In this document: positions 23,922 to 32,734 of the stretch, in pieces | Layout of the letters: every line of letters begins with the position of its first letter | Numbering within the stretch: position 1 is the first letter of the stretch | Origin: Clostridia bacterium | Lineage (GTDB): Bacteria > Bacillota > Clostridia > Oscillospirales > CAG-272 | Length of the DNA stretch: 37,188 nt | Assembly (NCBI GenBank): GCA_017629395.1 | Contig: JAGBXH010000053.1 | Coordinates: 1-37,188, forward strand | Reading direction: 5' to 3' | Notes under the pieces: generated by a model | Database searches by the model: none | What the model was told of the DNA's origin: nothing | Seen by the model: the letters and a program-made list of their open reading frames with translations, nothing else | Program-made: the position numbers and the translations under genes

Positions 23922-24041
23922 TTGAGTTACAAAAATCGCGTATAACATCGTTGCTCCTCGAAAGCAGCTCGACGATCGTAAGATCGCCTTCGCTTTACTT
24001 TCTCCGGTGCGCCTTGTTCTACGCGATTTTTGTTAACTCAA
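23922..24041. mobile_element. MITE-like element with 26-bp inverted ends
   Basis: The left end TTGAGTTACAAAAATCGCG (continuing to 23947) matches the reverse complement of 24015-24041, with one extra base and one mismatch. About 67 bases lie between. No gene is inside and no target-site duplication is clear. It begins within a few bases of the 6S RNA 3' end. It could equally be a long-range RNA hairpin; the right arm ends in a T-rich stretch. Confidence 0.6.
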
Positions 24042-24045
24042 TTTA

Positions 24046-24079
24046 AGCCCCGCTCAACCGCTGCGGGGGCTGCTTTTTT
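24046..24079 (+). terminator. Terminator after the 6S RNA region
   Basis: AGCCCCGC pairs with GCGGGGGCT (one bulged G), loop of nine bases, followed by GC and six T residues. Between 23684 and 24265 I see only the 6S RNA, the inverted-repeat element, this terminator and the next promoter. Confidence 0.8.
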
Positions 24080-24199
24080 GAGAGAACAATTGCTGTGCGT
24101 TTTCCCCGAGCGTGGAACGCGAAGCGGGATCTTTGAACGGTTTTCTCAATGTCTGTTTAGCCAAAGAACTTGATTTATGCAGATTTTCCCCCAAATCAA

Positions 24200-24229
24200 T
24201 TGACAGAACCGATAAATGTGTGTTACAAT
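24200..24229 (+). promoter_or_regulatory. Extended -10 promoter of the Gx transporter gene
   Basis: TTGACA (24200-24205), 18 bases, TACAAT (24224-24229), preceded by TGT as an extended -10. Confidence 0.78.
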
Positions 24230-24265
24230 ATAAGTTGTACTTCATTTACGAAAGGAGAAGGGAAT

Positions 24266-24775
24266 ATGCGGGACAAAACGACCAAGCGCGTGCGTCGAGT
24301 AGCGTACGACGGCTTATTTGCCGCCCTTGCTTTTGGCTTTACGTATGTGGAATTCCTGCTGCCCATTGATTTGGGCAACGGCATCAAGCTGGGACTTGCC
24401 AACGTAGTAGCGTTGTTCGTGCTTTACCGCGTGGGACTTGCGGACGCCATAGCGGTCAATCTGGTACGCATCATACTTGCGGGCTTTTTGTTCAATGCGT
24501 CAGCTGTGCCGTACAGCTTAAGCGGTGCTGCGCTGTCCTTACTGGTCATGGTGCTTTTGAAAAAGACTGATCGCTTTTCTCCTACGGGTGTCAGTATCGC
24601 GGGAGCGGTGGCACACAATTTGGGACAAGTCATCTGCTCGGCTGTGCTGATGCGCACGACCGCGATCGCGTGGTATTTCTTTGTGCTTGTTGTCAGCGGT
24701 GTGATCAGCGGCTGCCTTGTCGGACTTTTGGCAGCGTGGATCATGCGCCGCTTTGAAAAGCACGTGAAGCTGTAA
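24266..24775 (+). CDS. Gx transporter / heptaprenyl diphosphate synthase component I family
   Basis: This 169-residue membrane protein has about five spans and the family signature LPIDLGNGIKLGLANVVALF, followed by NLVRIILAGFLF. It belongs to the family named after heptaprenyl diphosphate synthase component I, but by fold it resembles the S component of ECF transporters (Gx transporter). A polyprenyl-diphosphate synthase or an ECF energising module is not nearby, so the substrate cannot be named. The ATG has AAAGGAG eight bases upstream. A basic N-terminus (DKTTKRVRRVA) precedes the first span, as is common for S components. Confidence 0.85.
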   Translation: MRDKTTKRVRRVAYDGLFAALAFGFTYVEFLLPIDLGNGIKLGLANVVALFVLYRVGLADAIAVNLVRIILAGFLFNASAVPYSLSGAALSLLVMVLLKKTDRFSPTGVSIAGAVAHNLGQVICSAVLMRTTAIAWYFFVLVVSGVISGCLVGLLAAWIMRRFEKHVKL

Positions 24776-24822
24776 ATAATCAGTTTGAGTATATAACATT
24801 TTCAGGTTTGAGTGAGGCTATT

Positions 24823-25665
24823 ATGTATCGAATTATCAAAAGAGAACAGTTAGGTCCCGCCGTGGTTTCGATGGAGATCGAGGCGCCTGCCGTGGCAAAG
24901 CGCGCAAGGGCGGGACAATTTATCATCCTGCGCGTGGATGAAGAGGGAGAGCGCATCCCCTTGACCGTTGCGGGGTATGACCGTGCGGCAGGCACCGTGC
25001 GCATCATTTTTCAAGCCGTGGGTGCATCCACCATGCAGCTTGCTGCCAAGGTGCAGGGAGAATATATTGCGGATTTTGTCGGCCCTTTGGGCAAGCCTAC
25101 CGAGGTTGAGGGCGTGGAGCGCGTTTGTGTAGTCGGCGGCGGCGTAGGCTGTGCCATTGCGCTGCCTGTGGTGCAGGCTTTGCATGAGGAGGGCTGCTAC
25201 GTGCACGCCATTGCAGGATTTCGAAACAAGGATCTTGTGATTTTGGAGGATGAATTTGCCGCATCCTCGGATGCTTTGCAGATCGTGACCGACGACGGCT
25301 CTTACGGTGCACAAGACAATGTGACCATGCCGCTCAAGGCGCTTTTGGAGCGCGGCGAGCGCTTTGACCGTGTGATCGCTATCGGTCCTCTGATCATGAT
25401 GAAATTCGTGGTGGAAGCCGTGCGTCCGTATGATATTCCCGTGGTGGTTTCCATGAACCCCATTATGATCGACGGTACGGGCATGTGCGGCGGCTGCCGT
25501 CTGACGGTGGGCGGTAAGACCAAGTTTGCGTGTGTGGACGGCCCCGAGTTTGACGGCTACGCCGTGGAATTTGACGAGGCGATGTCCCGCGGTAATATGT
25601 ACCGCGATTTTGAGGCGCATGCAAGGGAAGCGGCATGCAACCTGCTTGCAAAGGAGGTTGAGTGA
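24823..25665 (+). CDS. nfnA: NfnA-like FAD/[2Fe-2S] subunit of ferredoxin:NADP oxidoreductase
   Basis: This 280-residue protein has an N-terminal FAD-binding barrel (ERIPLTVAGYD), the NAD-binding GGGVGCAIALP near residue 105, and a C-terminal [2Fe-2S] motif with Asp in MIDGTGMC followed by CGGC and FACVDG. This ligand set, three Cys plus an Asp, is the one described for NfnA of Thermotoga; the family also includes sulfide dehydrogenase subunits and dihydroorotate dehydrogenase electron-transfer subunits. With the next gene it should form an electron-bifurcating transhydrogenase that links NADH, reduced ferredoxin and NADPH. GAGG lies seven bases before the ATG at 24823. The partner starts one base after its stop. 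Confidence 0.88.
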   Translation: MYRIIKREQLGPAVVSMEIEAPAVAKRARAGQFIILRVDEEGERIPLTVAGYDRAAGTVRIIFQAVGASTMQLAAKVQGEYIADFVGPLGKPTEVEGVERVCVVGGGVGCAIALPVVQALHEEGCYVHAIAGFRNKDLVILEDEFAASSDALQIVTDDGSYGAQDNVTMPLKALLERGERFDRVIAIGPLIMMKFVVEAVRPYDIPVVVSMNPIMIDGTGMCGGCRLTVGGKTKFACVDGPEFDGYAVEFDEAMSRGNMYRDFEAHAREAACNLLAKEVE

Positions 25666-25666
25666 T

Positions 25667-27094
25667 ATGGCAAAGGTCAACACTTCTCCCATAAAAAATC
25701 CCATGCCCATGCAGGATCCCGTGCTGCGTGCCCGCAATTTTGACGAGGTGACGCTGGGGTATGACGAGCAGACCGCGCTTGCCGAGGCAATGCGCTGCCT
25801 GGGATGTAAAAACAGCCCCTGTGTTTCGGGCTGCCCCGTCGGGGTAGATATCCCCGCATTTATCGCCAAGGTCAAGGAAGGCGATTTTGAGGGTGCGTAC
25901 GAGGTCATTTCGCGCCAATCCTCTCTGCCCGCTGTTTGCGGACGCGTTTGCCCGCAGGAAACACAATGCGAGGCAAAATGCGTGCGCGGCATTAAGGGCG
26001 AGCCTGTCGGCATTGGTCGCCTTGAACGTTTTGTTGCCGATTGGCATAATACTTACAATCAGAGCGAGGTGACAAAGCCGCAGCCGAACGGACACCGCGT
26101 CGCGGTGGTGGGCTCGGGGCCTGCGGGACTTGCCTGCGCAGGTGATCTTGCCAAGTCGGGGTATGAGGTGACCGTGTTTGAGGCGCTGCACGTGGCGGGT
26201 GGCGTACTGATGTACGGCATTCCCGAATTCCGTCTGCCCAAGAAAATCGTGCAAAGGGAAGTGGAAACGCTGCGCGCGCTGGGTGTCAGGATCGAAACCA
26301 ACGTTGTTGTGGGCAGAACCATGGACGTTTCCGATCTGTTTGACGAGGGCTTTGAAGCGGTCTTTATCGGCTCGGGCGCGGGCTTGCCAAGCTTTATGGG
26401 TATTCCCGGTGAATCGCTCAAGGGCGTTTACAGCGCAAACGAATATCTGACCCGCAGCAATCTCATGAAAGCATACAGAGCTGACAGCACCACGCCCATC
26501 CTGCGCGCGCGTCGCGTGGCGGTGGTTGGCGGCGGCAACGTTGCCATGGATGCGGCACGTACCGCGCTGCGTCTGGGTGCTGAGAAGGTATATATCGTCT
26601 ACCGCCGTTCCATGGAGGAGCTGCCCTCGCGCCGCGAGGAGGTTGAGCACGCTATGGAGGAGGGCGTGGAGTTTTTGCTTTTGCAAAGCCCCACCAAGAT
26701 CCACGGCTACGTCAATCCCGAAGATCCACGCGACCCGCACAACGGCTTTGTGGACGGCATGACGTGCATCCGCATGGAGTTGGGTGAGCCCGATGAACAC
26801 GGCAGACGAAAGCCCCTGCCCGTCCCGGGCTCGGAGTACCGCCTTGACGTGGATTGCGTGATCATGGCGATCGGTACAACGCCTAATCCCTTGCTGACCT
26901 CTACGACAAAGGGGCTTGAAACCAACAAGCGAGGCTGTATTATCACAGAGGAGCAAACAGGGCACACCACGCTTGCGGGCGTATGGGCGGGCGGCGATGC
27001 CGTGACGGGTGCTGCTACTGTTATTCTTGCAATGGGTGCAGGAAAACTTGCTGCAAAATCCATTGATGAGAGCATTCGTGGCGAAAAAGCGTAA
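25667..27094 (+). CDS. nfnB: NfnB-like large subunit (glutamate-synthase small-chain family)
   Basis: This 475-residue protein has N-terminal cysteines for two [4Fe-4S] clusters (CLGCKNSPCVSGCPVGVDI and CGRVCPQETQCEAKC), then two dinucleotide-binding motifs, GSGPAGLACAGDLAKSG for FAD and GGGNVAMDAARTALRLGA for NADPH, and ends with the GGDAVTGAATVILAMGAG FAD motif. It is often annotated as the small subunit of NADPH glutamate synthase, but no large glutamate-synthase gene is present, and the preceding NfnA-like gene points to the Nfn complex. AAGGAGG lies nine bases before the ATG. gdhA follows after 115 bases with its own promoter. Confidence 0.9.
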   Translation: MAKVNTSPIKNPMPMQDPVLRARNFDEVTLGYDEQTALAEAMRCLGCKNSPCVSGCPVGVDIPAFIAKVKEGDFEGAYEVISRQSSLPAVCGRVCPQETQCEAKCVRGIKGEPVGIGRLERFVADWHNTYNQSEVTKPQPNGHRVAVVGSGPAGLACAGDLAKSGYEVTVFEALHVAGGVLMYGIPEFRLPKKIVQREVETLRALGVRIETNVVVGRTMDVSDLFDEGFEAVFIGSGAGLPSFMGIPGESLKGVYSANEYLTRSNLMKAYRADSTTPILRARRVAVVGGGNVAMDAARTALRLGAEKVYIVYRRSMEELPSRREEVEHAMEEGVEFLLLQSPTKIHGYVNPEDPRDPHNGFVDGMTCIRMELGEPDEHGRRKPLPVPGSEYRLDVDCVIMAIGTTPNPLLTSTTKGLETNKRGCIITEEQTGHTTLAGVWAGGDAVTGAATVILAMGAGKLAAKSIDESIRGEKA

Positions 27095-27098
27095 AAAT

Positions 27099-27161
27099 TT
27101 GCAAGAAAAATAAAAAAAGTTGCAAAAACCTATTGCATTCTGTTGCATGCTGGTGTATAAT
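27099..27161 (+). promoter_or_regulatory. gdhA promoter with TTGCA direct repeats
   Basis: TTGCAT (27133-27138), 17 bases, TATAAT (27156-27161). TTGCA occurs four times, at 27099, 27120, 27133 and 27143, in the same direction, spaced 21, 13 and 10 bases, so a regulator may bind here. Confidence 0.6.
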
Positions 27162-27209
27162 ATTCCCATATTATTTTTGTAGAAACCCATCTGTAAAGGA
27201 GATTTTACT

Positions 27210-28553
27210 ATGTCTTACGTTGACGAGATTATTGACAAAGTGATTGCCCAGAATCCCGGTGAGCCCGAGTTCCATCAGACTGTCAAGGAAGTGCTTGACT
27301 CTCTGCGCCCCGTGGTTGAGGCAAATGAAGCAAAATACCGCAGAGAAGCACTGCTTGAGCGCATGGTCATTCCGGAGCGTATCATTATGTTCCGCGTACC
27401 GTGGGTAGACGATAAGGGTCAGGCGCAGGTCAACACCGGTTACCGCGTACAGTTTAACGGCGCAATCGGTCCTTACAAGGGCGGCCTCCGTTTCCATCCT
27501 TCCGTAAACCTTTCCATTATTAAGTTCTTAGGCTTTGAGCAGACCTTCAAGAACTCTCTGACCGGCCTTCCCATGGGCGGCGGCAAGGGTGGCTCCGACT
27601 TTGACCCCAGAGGCAAGAGCGACCGCGAGATCATGGCATTCTGCCAGAGCTTTATGTCTGAGCTGTTCCGTCACGTAGGCCCCGATACCGACGTTCCCGC
27701 AGGTGATATCGGCGTAGGCGCACGTGAGGTTGGTTATATGTACGGTCAGTACAAGAGACTGGTCAACCGCTACGAGGGCGTGCTGACGGGCAAGGGCCGC
27801 GCATACGGCGGTTCTCTCATCCGTCCCGAAGCAACCGGCTACGGCGCAGTTTACTACACCGTTGAAATGCTGGGCTACCTGGGCGAGGACATCAAGGGCA
27901 AGACCTTTGCTGTTTCCGGCTTTGGTAACGTGGCTTGGGGTACTGTCAAGAAGGTCACCGAGCTTGGCGGTAAGGTTGTCACCATTTCGGGTCCCGACGG
28001 CTACGTATATGATCCCGACGGCATTTGCACCGAGGAAAAGATCAATTATATGCTTGAAATGCGTGCATCCGGCAGAGATAAGGTGCAGGATTACGCAGAT
28101 AAGTTCGGCGTACAGTTCTTTGCAGGCAAGCGTCCCTGGGAGCAGAAGGTGGATATCGTCATGCCTTGCGCTACCCAGAACGAGGTCAACCTGGACAATG
28201 CAAAGGACATCGTTGCAAACGGTGTCAAGTATTACGTTGAGGTTTCCAACATGCCCACCACCGCAGAGGCGTTTGAGTACCTCAAGGAAAACGGCGTGGT
28301 TGTTGCTCCCTCCAAGGCAGTCAACGCAGGCGGCGTAGCAGTTTCGGGCTTGGAAATGAGCCAGAACTCCATGCGCTACTCCTGGACGGCTGAAGAGGTT
28401 GACGCTAAGCTGCATCAGATCATGTCGGATATCTTCAAGAACTCCGTTGCCGCTGCCAACAAGTACGGCATGGGCGACGACCTGGTTGCAGGTGCAAACA
28501 TCGCGGGCTTTGAAAAGGTCGCAGATGCTATGCTGGCACAGGGATTGGTCTAA
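27210..28553 (+). CDS. gdhA: NADP-type glutamate dehydrogenase
   Basis: This 447-residue enzyme catalyses reductive amination of 2-oxoglutarate with ammonium. It has the family length for hexameric GDH, the substrate region YKGGLRFHPSVN, the catalytic Lys at K126 in GGGKGG, the Asp-containing PAGDIGVG and the Rossmann motif SGFGNVAWG. The short N-terminus and overall pattern match the biosynthetic (NADPH) type. It follows nfnAB, which could supply NADPH. AAAGGAG precedes the ATG by about eight bases. A strong terminator follows. Confidence 0.96.
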   Translation: MSYVDEIIDKVIAQNPGEPEFHQTVKEVLDSLRPVVEANEAKYRREALLERMVIPERIIMFRVPWVDDKGQAQVNTGYRVQFNGAIGPYKGGLRFHPSVNLSIIKFLGFEQTFKNSLTGLPMGGGKGGSDFDPRGKSDREIMAFCQSFMSELFRHVGPDTDVPAGDIGVGAREVGYMYGQYKRLVNRYEGVLTGKGRAYGGSLIRPEATGYGAVYYTVEMLGYLGEDIKGKTFAVSGFGNVAWGTVKKVTELGGKVVTISGPDGYVYDPDGICTEEKINYMLEMRASGRDKVQDYADKFGVQFFAGKRPWEQKVDIVMPCATQNEVNLDNAKDIVANGVKYYVEVSNMPTTAEAFEYLKENGVVVAPSKAVNAGGVAVSGLEMSQNSMRYSWTAEEVDAKLHQIMSDIFKNSVAAANKYGMGDDLVAGANIAGFEKVADAMLAQGLV

Positions 28554-28569
28554 AATACATAAAAAAGCA

Positions 28570-28600
28570 AAAGGAAACGGTGCGAGCCGTTTCCTTTTTT
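28570..28600 (+). terminator. Rho-independent terminator of gdhA
   Basis: AAAGGAAACGG and its complement form a perfect 11-bp stem with a six-base loop, followed by T residues. Confidence 0.92.
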
Positions 28601-28620
28601 GACGTTAGTTGAGGCTGAAA

Positions 28621-28793
28621 TCGGGCGATCGCTGATCGCCCCTACGGCGTATCCGTTGAGGATTTGGTATTGTGAAACCCCAACGTACACAGTCGTAGGG
28701 GCTGACGTCCTCGACAGCCCGTCCTGCAAAAACTATCTTATTGCAATGTAATAACTTCTTGGTTCATGCCCGGTGCGTCGAGGACGTCGCACC
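28621..28793. repeat. Three dispersed constant-loop hairpins
   Basis: Three units of one family lie here: 28621-28646 (minus orientation, stem GGGCGATC/GATCGCCC, different loop), 28695-28721 (plus, GGGCTG/CAGCCC with loop ACGTCCTCGA) and 28772-28798 (minus, GGTGCG/CGCACC with the same loop when read on the minus strand). Each stem is preceded by GTAG or TGTAG. They belong with the tandem units at 33564-33692. The rest of the 429-base gap 28554-28982 holds the gdhA terminator, a small GATCCC/GGGAT hairpin near 28876, and the next promoter. Confidence 0.78.
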
Positions 28794-28918
28794 CTACAGA
28801 CGGACGGATTTCTTGATCTTCCCATCGCATATCGAATGCAACTTTTGCAGGCGGCGTGTCAGAAACCTGTGCCGATCCCTGACTCGGGATGACACTTGGA
28901 GGATACGCGCTTCAACCC

Positions 28919-28947
28919 TTGACACACCATCCGTTTGGTGCTATAAT
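28919..28947 (+). promoter_or_regulatory. Consensus extended -10 promoter of CPBP-tadA-topB
   Basis: TTGACA (28919-28924), 17 bases, TATAAT (28942-28947), with TGC immediately before the -10; same layout as the rnj promoter. Confidence 0.88.
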
Positions 28948-28982
28948 ATATCTTGGAAATTTGTGTGAAAGGGGGAGGACAA

Positions 28983-29960
28983 ATGCTTGAAAATGAGTAC
29001 CGAAGCCTGACCTTGCGCCTGGGTGCTGCGCTGCTTTTTATGCTGCTGCTTTTGCAGGTGCTGATGACGGTGCTTGGCTTTATGCAGCCGCTGCTTGAGG
29101 CTAATTTGACCGAAAAAGCTGCCGATATTGTATATTGGAGCTTGTTTGATCTGTTTTATATGCTGGCATTTATGCTTCCCGTCCCTTTCTTTATGCTGAT
29201 CTCGGGCAAACAGCAGAGAGCACCCATCCGCTTTGACGTGCGTTTTCCGCGCCGCTTTGTGCTCATGGCGGTTGCATCGATTGGCTTGACCTTGGCGGCA
29301 GGACGGCTCAATGCCTTGCTGGTCGCGCCCTTTGCAGGAGCGGATGCACGCACGGAAATGATCCTTGATATGGTCGGCTCCGACAAGGGGTATATGGTGG
29401 TGTTGGCGTTTGTGATGATCGTCATCGTACCTGCATTTTGCGAGGAATTTTTGTTTCGCGGGCTGGTGCTGGATAGCCTGCTGCCTTATGGCAGGGCCGT
29501 TGCCGTCATTGGCAGTGCGCTGCTGTTTGCCGCCATGCATCAAAGCTTTGGGCAGTTTTTGTATTCTGCCGTGGCGGGTATTTTTATGGGGCTTTTGTAC
29601 GCCGAGAGCCGCTCGATTCTGCCTTCAACCTTGGTGCATCTGCTCTATAACCTGCTTTCCTTTGTGCAAGTGGTCTTATATGCGCGCATTCCAGACCAGA
29701 CCACGGCAGGCAGGGTAACGCTTTGTGTGGATCTTACGGTCATAGGCGCGGGCATTGTTTGTGTCGCCCTTTTGATGCTGCTGTCGGGGCGAAGAAGGAA
29801 AGCGTCCAAGCAGGATGAGAGGCTGCTTGCCGGGAGTGATCTGTCGGTGCAGATCGGTGAGCTGCCGCGCGGTATTGCCGTGCGCAGATTTCTTTCACCT
29901 TCGGTGACCGTATATTTTGTGATCTGCCTTTTGGTAGCTATGGGGGAAATGATTGTATGA
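28983..29960 (+). CDS. CPBP-family intramembrane metalloprotease
   Basis: This 325-residue membrane protein has about eight spans. The CPBP (CAAX protease and bacteriocin-processing) motifs are present: CEEFLFRG (EExxxR) at about residues 154-161, AAMHQSFGQF and, further on, LVHLLYN. The glutamates and histidines would bind zinc in the membrane. Bacterial members cleave or protect against peptides, including bacteriocins, but no substrate is evident here. GGGGGAGG lies about five bases before the ATG at 28983. The stop overlaps the tadA start by 4 bases. Confidence 0.9.
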   Translation: MLENEYRSLTLRLGAALLFMLLLLQVLMTVLGFMQPLLEANLTEKAADIVYWSLFDLFYMLAFMLPVPFFMLISGKQQRAPIRFDVRFPRRFVLMAVASIGLTLAAGRLNALLVAPFAGADARTEMILDMVGSDKGYMVVLAFVMIVIVPAFCEEFLFRGLVLDSLLPYGRAVAVIGSALLFAAMHQSFGQFLYSAVAGIFMGLLYAESRSILPSTLVHLLYNLLSFVQVVLYARIPDQTTAGRVTLCVDLTVIGAGIVCVALLMLLSGRRRKASKQDERLLAGSDLSVQIGELPRGIAVRRFLSPSVTVYFVICLLVAMGEMIV

Positions 29961-30400
29961 ATGATATGGAATTTATGGAGCAAGCATTGGAGCTTGCCAA
30001 AGCAGGGGCGTCTTTGGGTGAAGTGCCTGTAGGTGCCGTAGTGGTCAAGGACGGAGCACTCATTGCGCAGGCGCACAATGAGCGCGAGATTTTGCCGGAC
30101 GCTACCGCGCATGCCGAGGTGCTTGCCATTCGCCGCGCGTGTGCCGCACTTGGCACAAATCGCTTGACGGGCTGCACCCTCTACGTTACGCTGGAGCCCT
30201 GTCCCATGTGCGCCGGCGCCCTGGCGGCTGCCAGAGTGGATCGCGTGGTGTTCGGTGCATTCGACGCGCGCGGCGGTGCGTGCGGCAGCATGATGCGCAT
30301 TCAAAAATATCCGCTGTTCTATATGCCGGTATTTGAGGGCGGTGTGATGGAGCGCGAATGCAGCGAGATATTGACCGCATTTTTTAAGCAAAAACGTTGA
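29957..30400 (+). CDS. tadA: tRNA-specific adenosine deaminase TadA
   Basis: This 147-residue deaminase converts A34 to inosine in the tRNA-Arg(ACG) anticodon, allowing CGU, CGC and CGA to be read. The zinc site is H52 with the proton-shuttling E54 (HAE) and C82, C85 (PCPMC). Flanking FGAFDARGGACGS is the TadA-type loop. It begins in a 4-base ATGA overlap with the protease gene and ends 14 bases before topB. Confidence 0.95.
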   Translation: MNDMEFMEQALELAKAGASLGEVPVGAVVVKDGALIAQAHNEREILPDATAHAEVLAIRRACAALGTNRLTGCTLYVTLEPCPMCAGALAAARVDRVVFGAFDARGGACGSMMRIQKYPLFYMPVFEGGVMERECSEILTAFFKQKR

Positions 30401-30414
30401 CGAGGAGAGATAGC

Positions 30415-32658
30415 ATGATCTTAATTCTTGCCGAAAAGCCAAGCCTTGGCAGAAATATTGCCGCTGCCATTGAGCAGATACCGGGAAACGCGCGCATGTC
30501 ACGCCGTGACGGCTACTTGGAGGGCAACGGGTATCTCGTTTCCTGGGCGTTTGGTCATTTGTTCTCGCTTGCCGACGTGGAATATTACAATCCCTCTCCC
30601 GACGGACGCTGGAGTATGGAGAATTTGCCTTGCTTTCCCGAACGGTTTCATTTTGAGCTGCGAAAGGGAAGCGATAAGCAGGTGGACGGCGGTGTGGTCA
30701 AGCAGTTTGAAACCATTCGCGCGCTGTGCAACCGCCCCGACGTGGATACCGTGGTCAATGCGGGTGACGCAGACCGCGAGGGAGAGATCATCATTCGTCT
30801 GTGCATTGCGCACGCCATGAGCGAGCCCAAGGCGCAGAAAAGACTGTGGCTGCCCGACCAGACCCCTGAAACGGTGATTGCCGCACTTGCGGATCTCAAG
30901 GATGCCTCGGGCTACGATAACCTTGCGGGGGAGGGCTTTGCCCGTACGTATATCGACTGGCTGTACGGCGTCAATCTGACCCGCTACGCCACGCTCAAAT
31001 GCGGCTCACTGATGCGCGTCGGACGCGTCATCGTGCCCATCGTGCGTGCCATTTACGAGAGAGATATGGCGATCAAGAACTTCGTGCCGGGCAAATATTG
31101 CGTCATTGCCAGCAAGGAAAAGACGAACGGCGAGGTGGTTGAGCTTGTAGGCAAGACCAAATTTATGCCTGAGGAATACCACAAGGCAGAGCAGCTGTGC
31201 GCGGCTTATAACGCAGCCGACGCGGTGGTGACGAGCGTCAAGCGCAAAAAGGACACCATCATGCCCGGCAAGCTGTATTCGCTTTCCAAGCTGCAGAGCA
31301 CGCTTGCAAAGAAATATAAAATGCCCATGAAGGATAGCCTGGAGATCGTGCAAAGGCTTTACGAGCAGGGGTATCTGACCTATCCCCGTACCAACTCGGA
31401 ATACATGGCGACTGCAGAGAAGGACAAGGTCAAAAAGATCCTCGGCGGTATTGCCAAGATCGGCTACCCCGTGACCTTCAAGGACAGCAAAAAGATTTTT
31501 GACGACTCCAAGATCGAGTCGCACTCGGCAATCACGCCGACCTATAAGATCCCCGAAAAGGGCAGATTGAGCGAAGCGGAAAATCAGGTGTATTCCACCG
31601 TGTTCCGCCGCTTCGTGGCGGTGTTCTGCGCCAAGGATTGCCTTGCGGAGCGCACCGAAATTACGGTCAAGGTAGGCGACTATGAGGAGTTTTCGCTCAA
31701 GGGAACGGTTATCATCGAGCCGGGCTGGATGAAATACGACGACGGCGGCATGAAGGATAAGGTGCTGCCCAGACTTGAAAAGGGCGATAAGGTCAATCAT
31801 ATTTTCAAGCCCACCGAAAAAGAAACCACACCGCCCAAGCACTATACCACCGAAACGCTTTTGAACTATCTCAAAAACCCCTTCCGCGAGGAAAAGGCTG
31901 CGGACGACGAGCAGGCTGCGCAAATGGCGGACAGCGTGGGAGCAAACGACGTTGCCGAGTACAAGGCAATGCTGGAGGGCGTGGAGCTGGGCACAGAGGC
32001 AACGCGCACGGGTATCATTGATAACGCGCGCAATTCGGGCTATATCCAGCTCAAAAAGGACGTGTACACCATTCTGCCCGGCGGCATTTACTTGGTGGAA
32101 TCCTTGGATCGCATGGGTATTGGTATGGATAAATACAAGACCTGCGAAATGGGTAAGGCGCTCAAGCAGGTGTTCCGCGGACAGGCGACGCAGACAGATG
32201 CGGTCGCGCTTGCCGAGCGTGAGATTGGCGAGATCTTCCGCGCCCAGCACCAAGGGCAGGGAGGCGATAACGATATTGGCATGTTTGGTGACCATATTGC
32301 CCAGTGTCCCATGTGCGGCAAGGAGATTTTCCGCGGCAAATACGGCTACGTATGCGCGGGATACAAGGAGGGCTGTCCGTTCCAGATCAAGACCTACATC
32401 TGCGGCAAAACGATCTCGATCACGCTGGCAAAGCAGCTGATCGAAACGGGAGAGACCGACGTGCTGGAAGGATTTGTGTCACAAAAATCGGGCAAGGCTT
32501 TTTCCGCAAAGCTCAAAATGAGCGAGGGCAAAACTACCTTTGTCTTTGCTGACACGCCGCGCCCACAGCGTAACAATGCCCCCGGTGGCGGCGGTACGTG
32601 GGCTGACCCCGCGCAGGAGTTCCCGCCTATTCCCGATGAACCGCCTGCTTGGTTATAA
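30415..32658 (+). CDS. topB: DNA topoisomerase III
   Basis: This 747-residue type IA topoisomerase decatenates and relaxes DNA. It has the TOPRIM domain with LAEKPSLGRNIAAAI at the start and DADREGE at 118-124 for magnesium, and the catalytic Tyr Y323 in YLTYPRTNS. The C-terminus has a zinc-finger-like CPMCG...CPFQ and a topoisomerase C-terminal repeat. GAGGAGAG lies about six bases before the ATG at 30415. Such genes are also found on integrative elements, but no other conjugation gene is near, so this is probably chromosomal. Confidence 0.95.
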   Translation: MILILAEKPSLGRNIAAAIEQIPGNARMSRRDGYLEGNGYLVSWAFGHLFSLADVEYYNPSPDGRWSMENLPCFPERFHFELRKGSDKQVDGGVVKQFETIRALCNRPDVDTVVNAGDADREGEIIIRLCIAHAMSEPKAQKRLWLPDQTPETVIAALADLKDASGYDNLAGEGFARTYIDWLYGVNLTRYATLKCGSLMRVGRVIVPIVRAIYERDMAIKNFVPGKYCVIASKEKTNGEVVELVGKTKFMPEEYHKAEQLCAAYNAADAVVTSVKRKKDTIMPGKLYSLSKLQSTLAKKYKMPMKDSLEIVQRLYEQGYLTYPRTNSEYMATAEKDKVKKILGGIAKIGYPVTFKDSKKIFDDSKIESHSAITPTYKIPEKGRLSEAENQVYSTVFRRFVAVFCAKDCLAERTEITVKVGDYEEFSLKGTVIIEPGWMKYDDGGMKDKVLPRLEKGDKVNHIFKPTEKETTPPKHYTTETLLNYLKNPFREEKAADDEQAAQMADSVGANDVAEYKAMLEGVELGTEATRTGIIDNARNSGYIQLKKDVYTILPGGIYLVESLDRMGIGMDKYKTCEMGKALKQVFRGQATQTDAVALAEREIGEIFRAQHQGQGGDNDIGMFGDHIAQCPMCGKEIFRGKYGYVCAGYKEGCPFQIKTYICGKTISITLAKQLIETGETDVLEGFVSQKSGKAFSAKLKMSEGKTTFVFADTPRPQRNNAPGGGGTWADPAQEFPPIPDEPPAWL

Positions 32659-32734
32659 AGCCTCCCTCGCGAGGAGCATGACATCAATTTAGATTATACC
32701 TCTACGGACAACAAAACGCTATGTGCGCACGCTG

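Noticed and set aside
25463..27190. 575-codon minus-strand frame opposite nfnB
   Set aside because: It is rich in His/Arg/Ala without domains and overlaps a gene with all Nfn motifs.
31006..32295. 429-codon minus-strand frame opposite topB
   Set aside because: It is a shadow of the topoisomerase gene.
30415..32658. Integrative or conjugative element suggested by topB and a TraX-family gene
   Set aside because: The two genes are far apart and there is no relaxase, coupling protein, integrase or attachment repeat.
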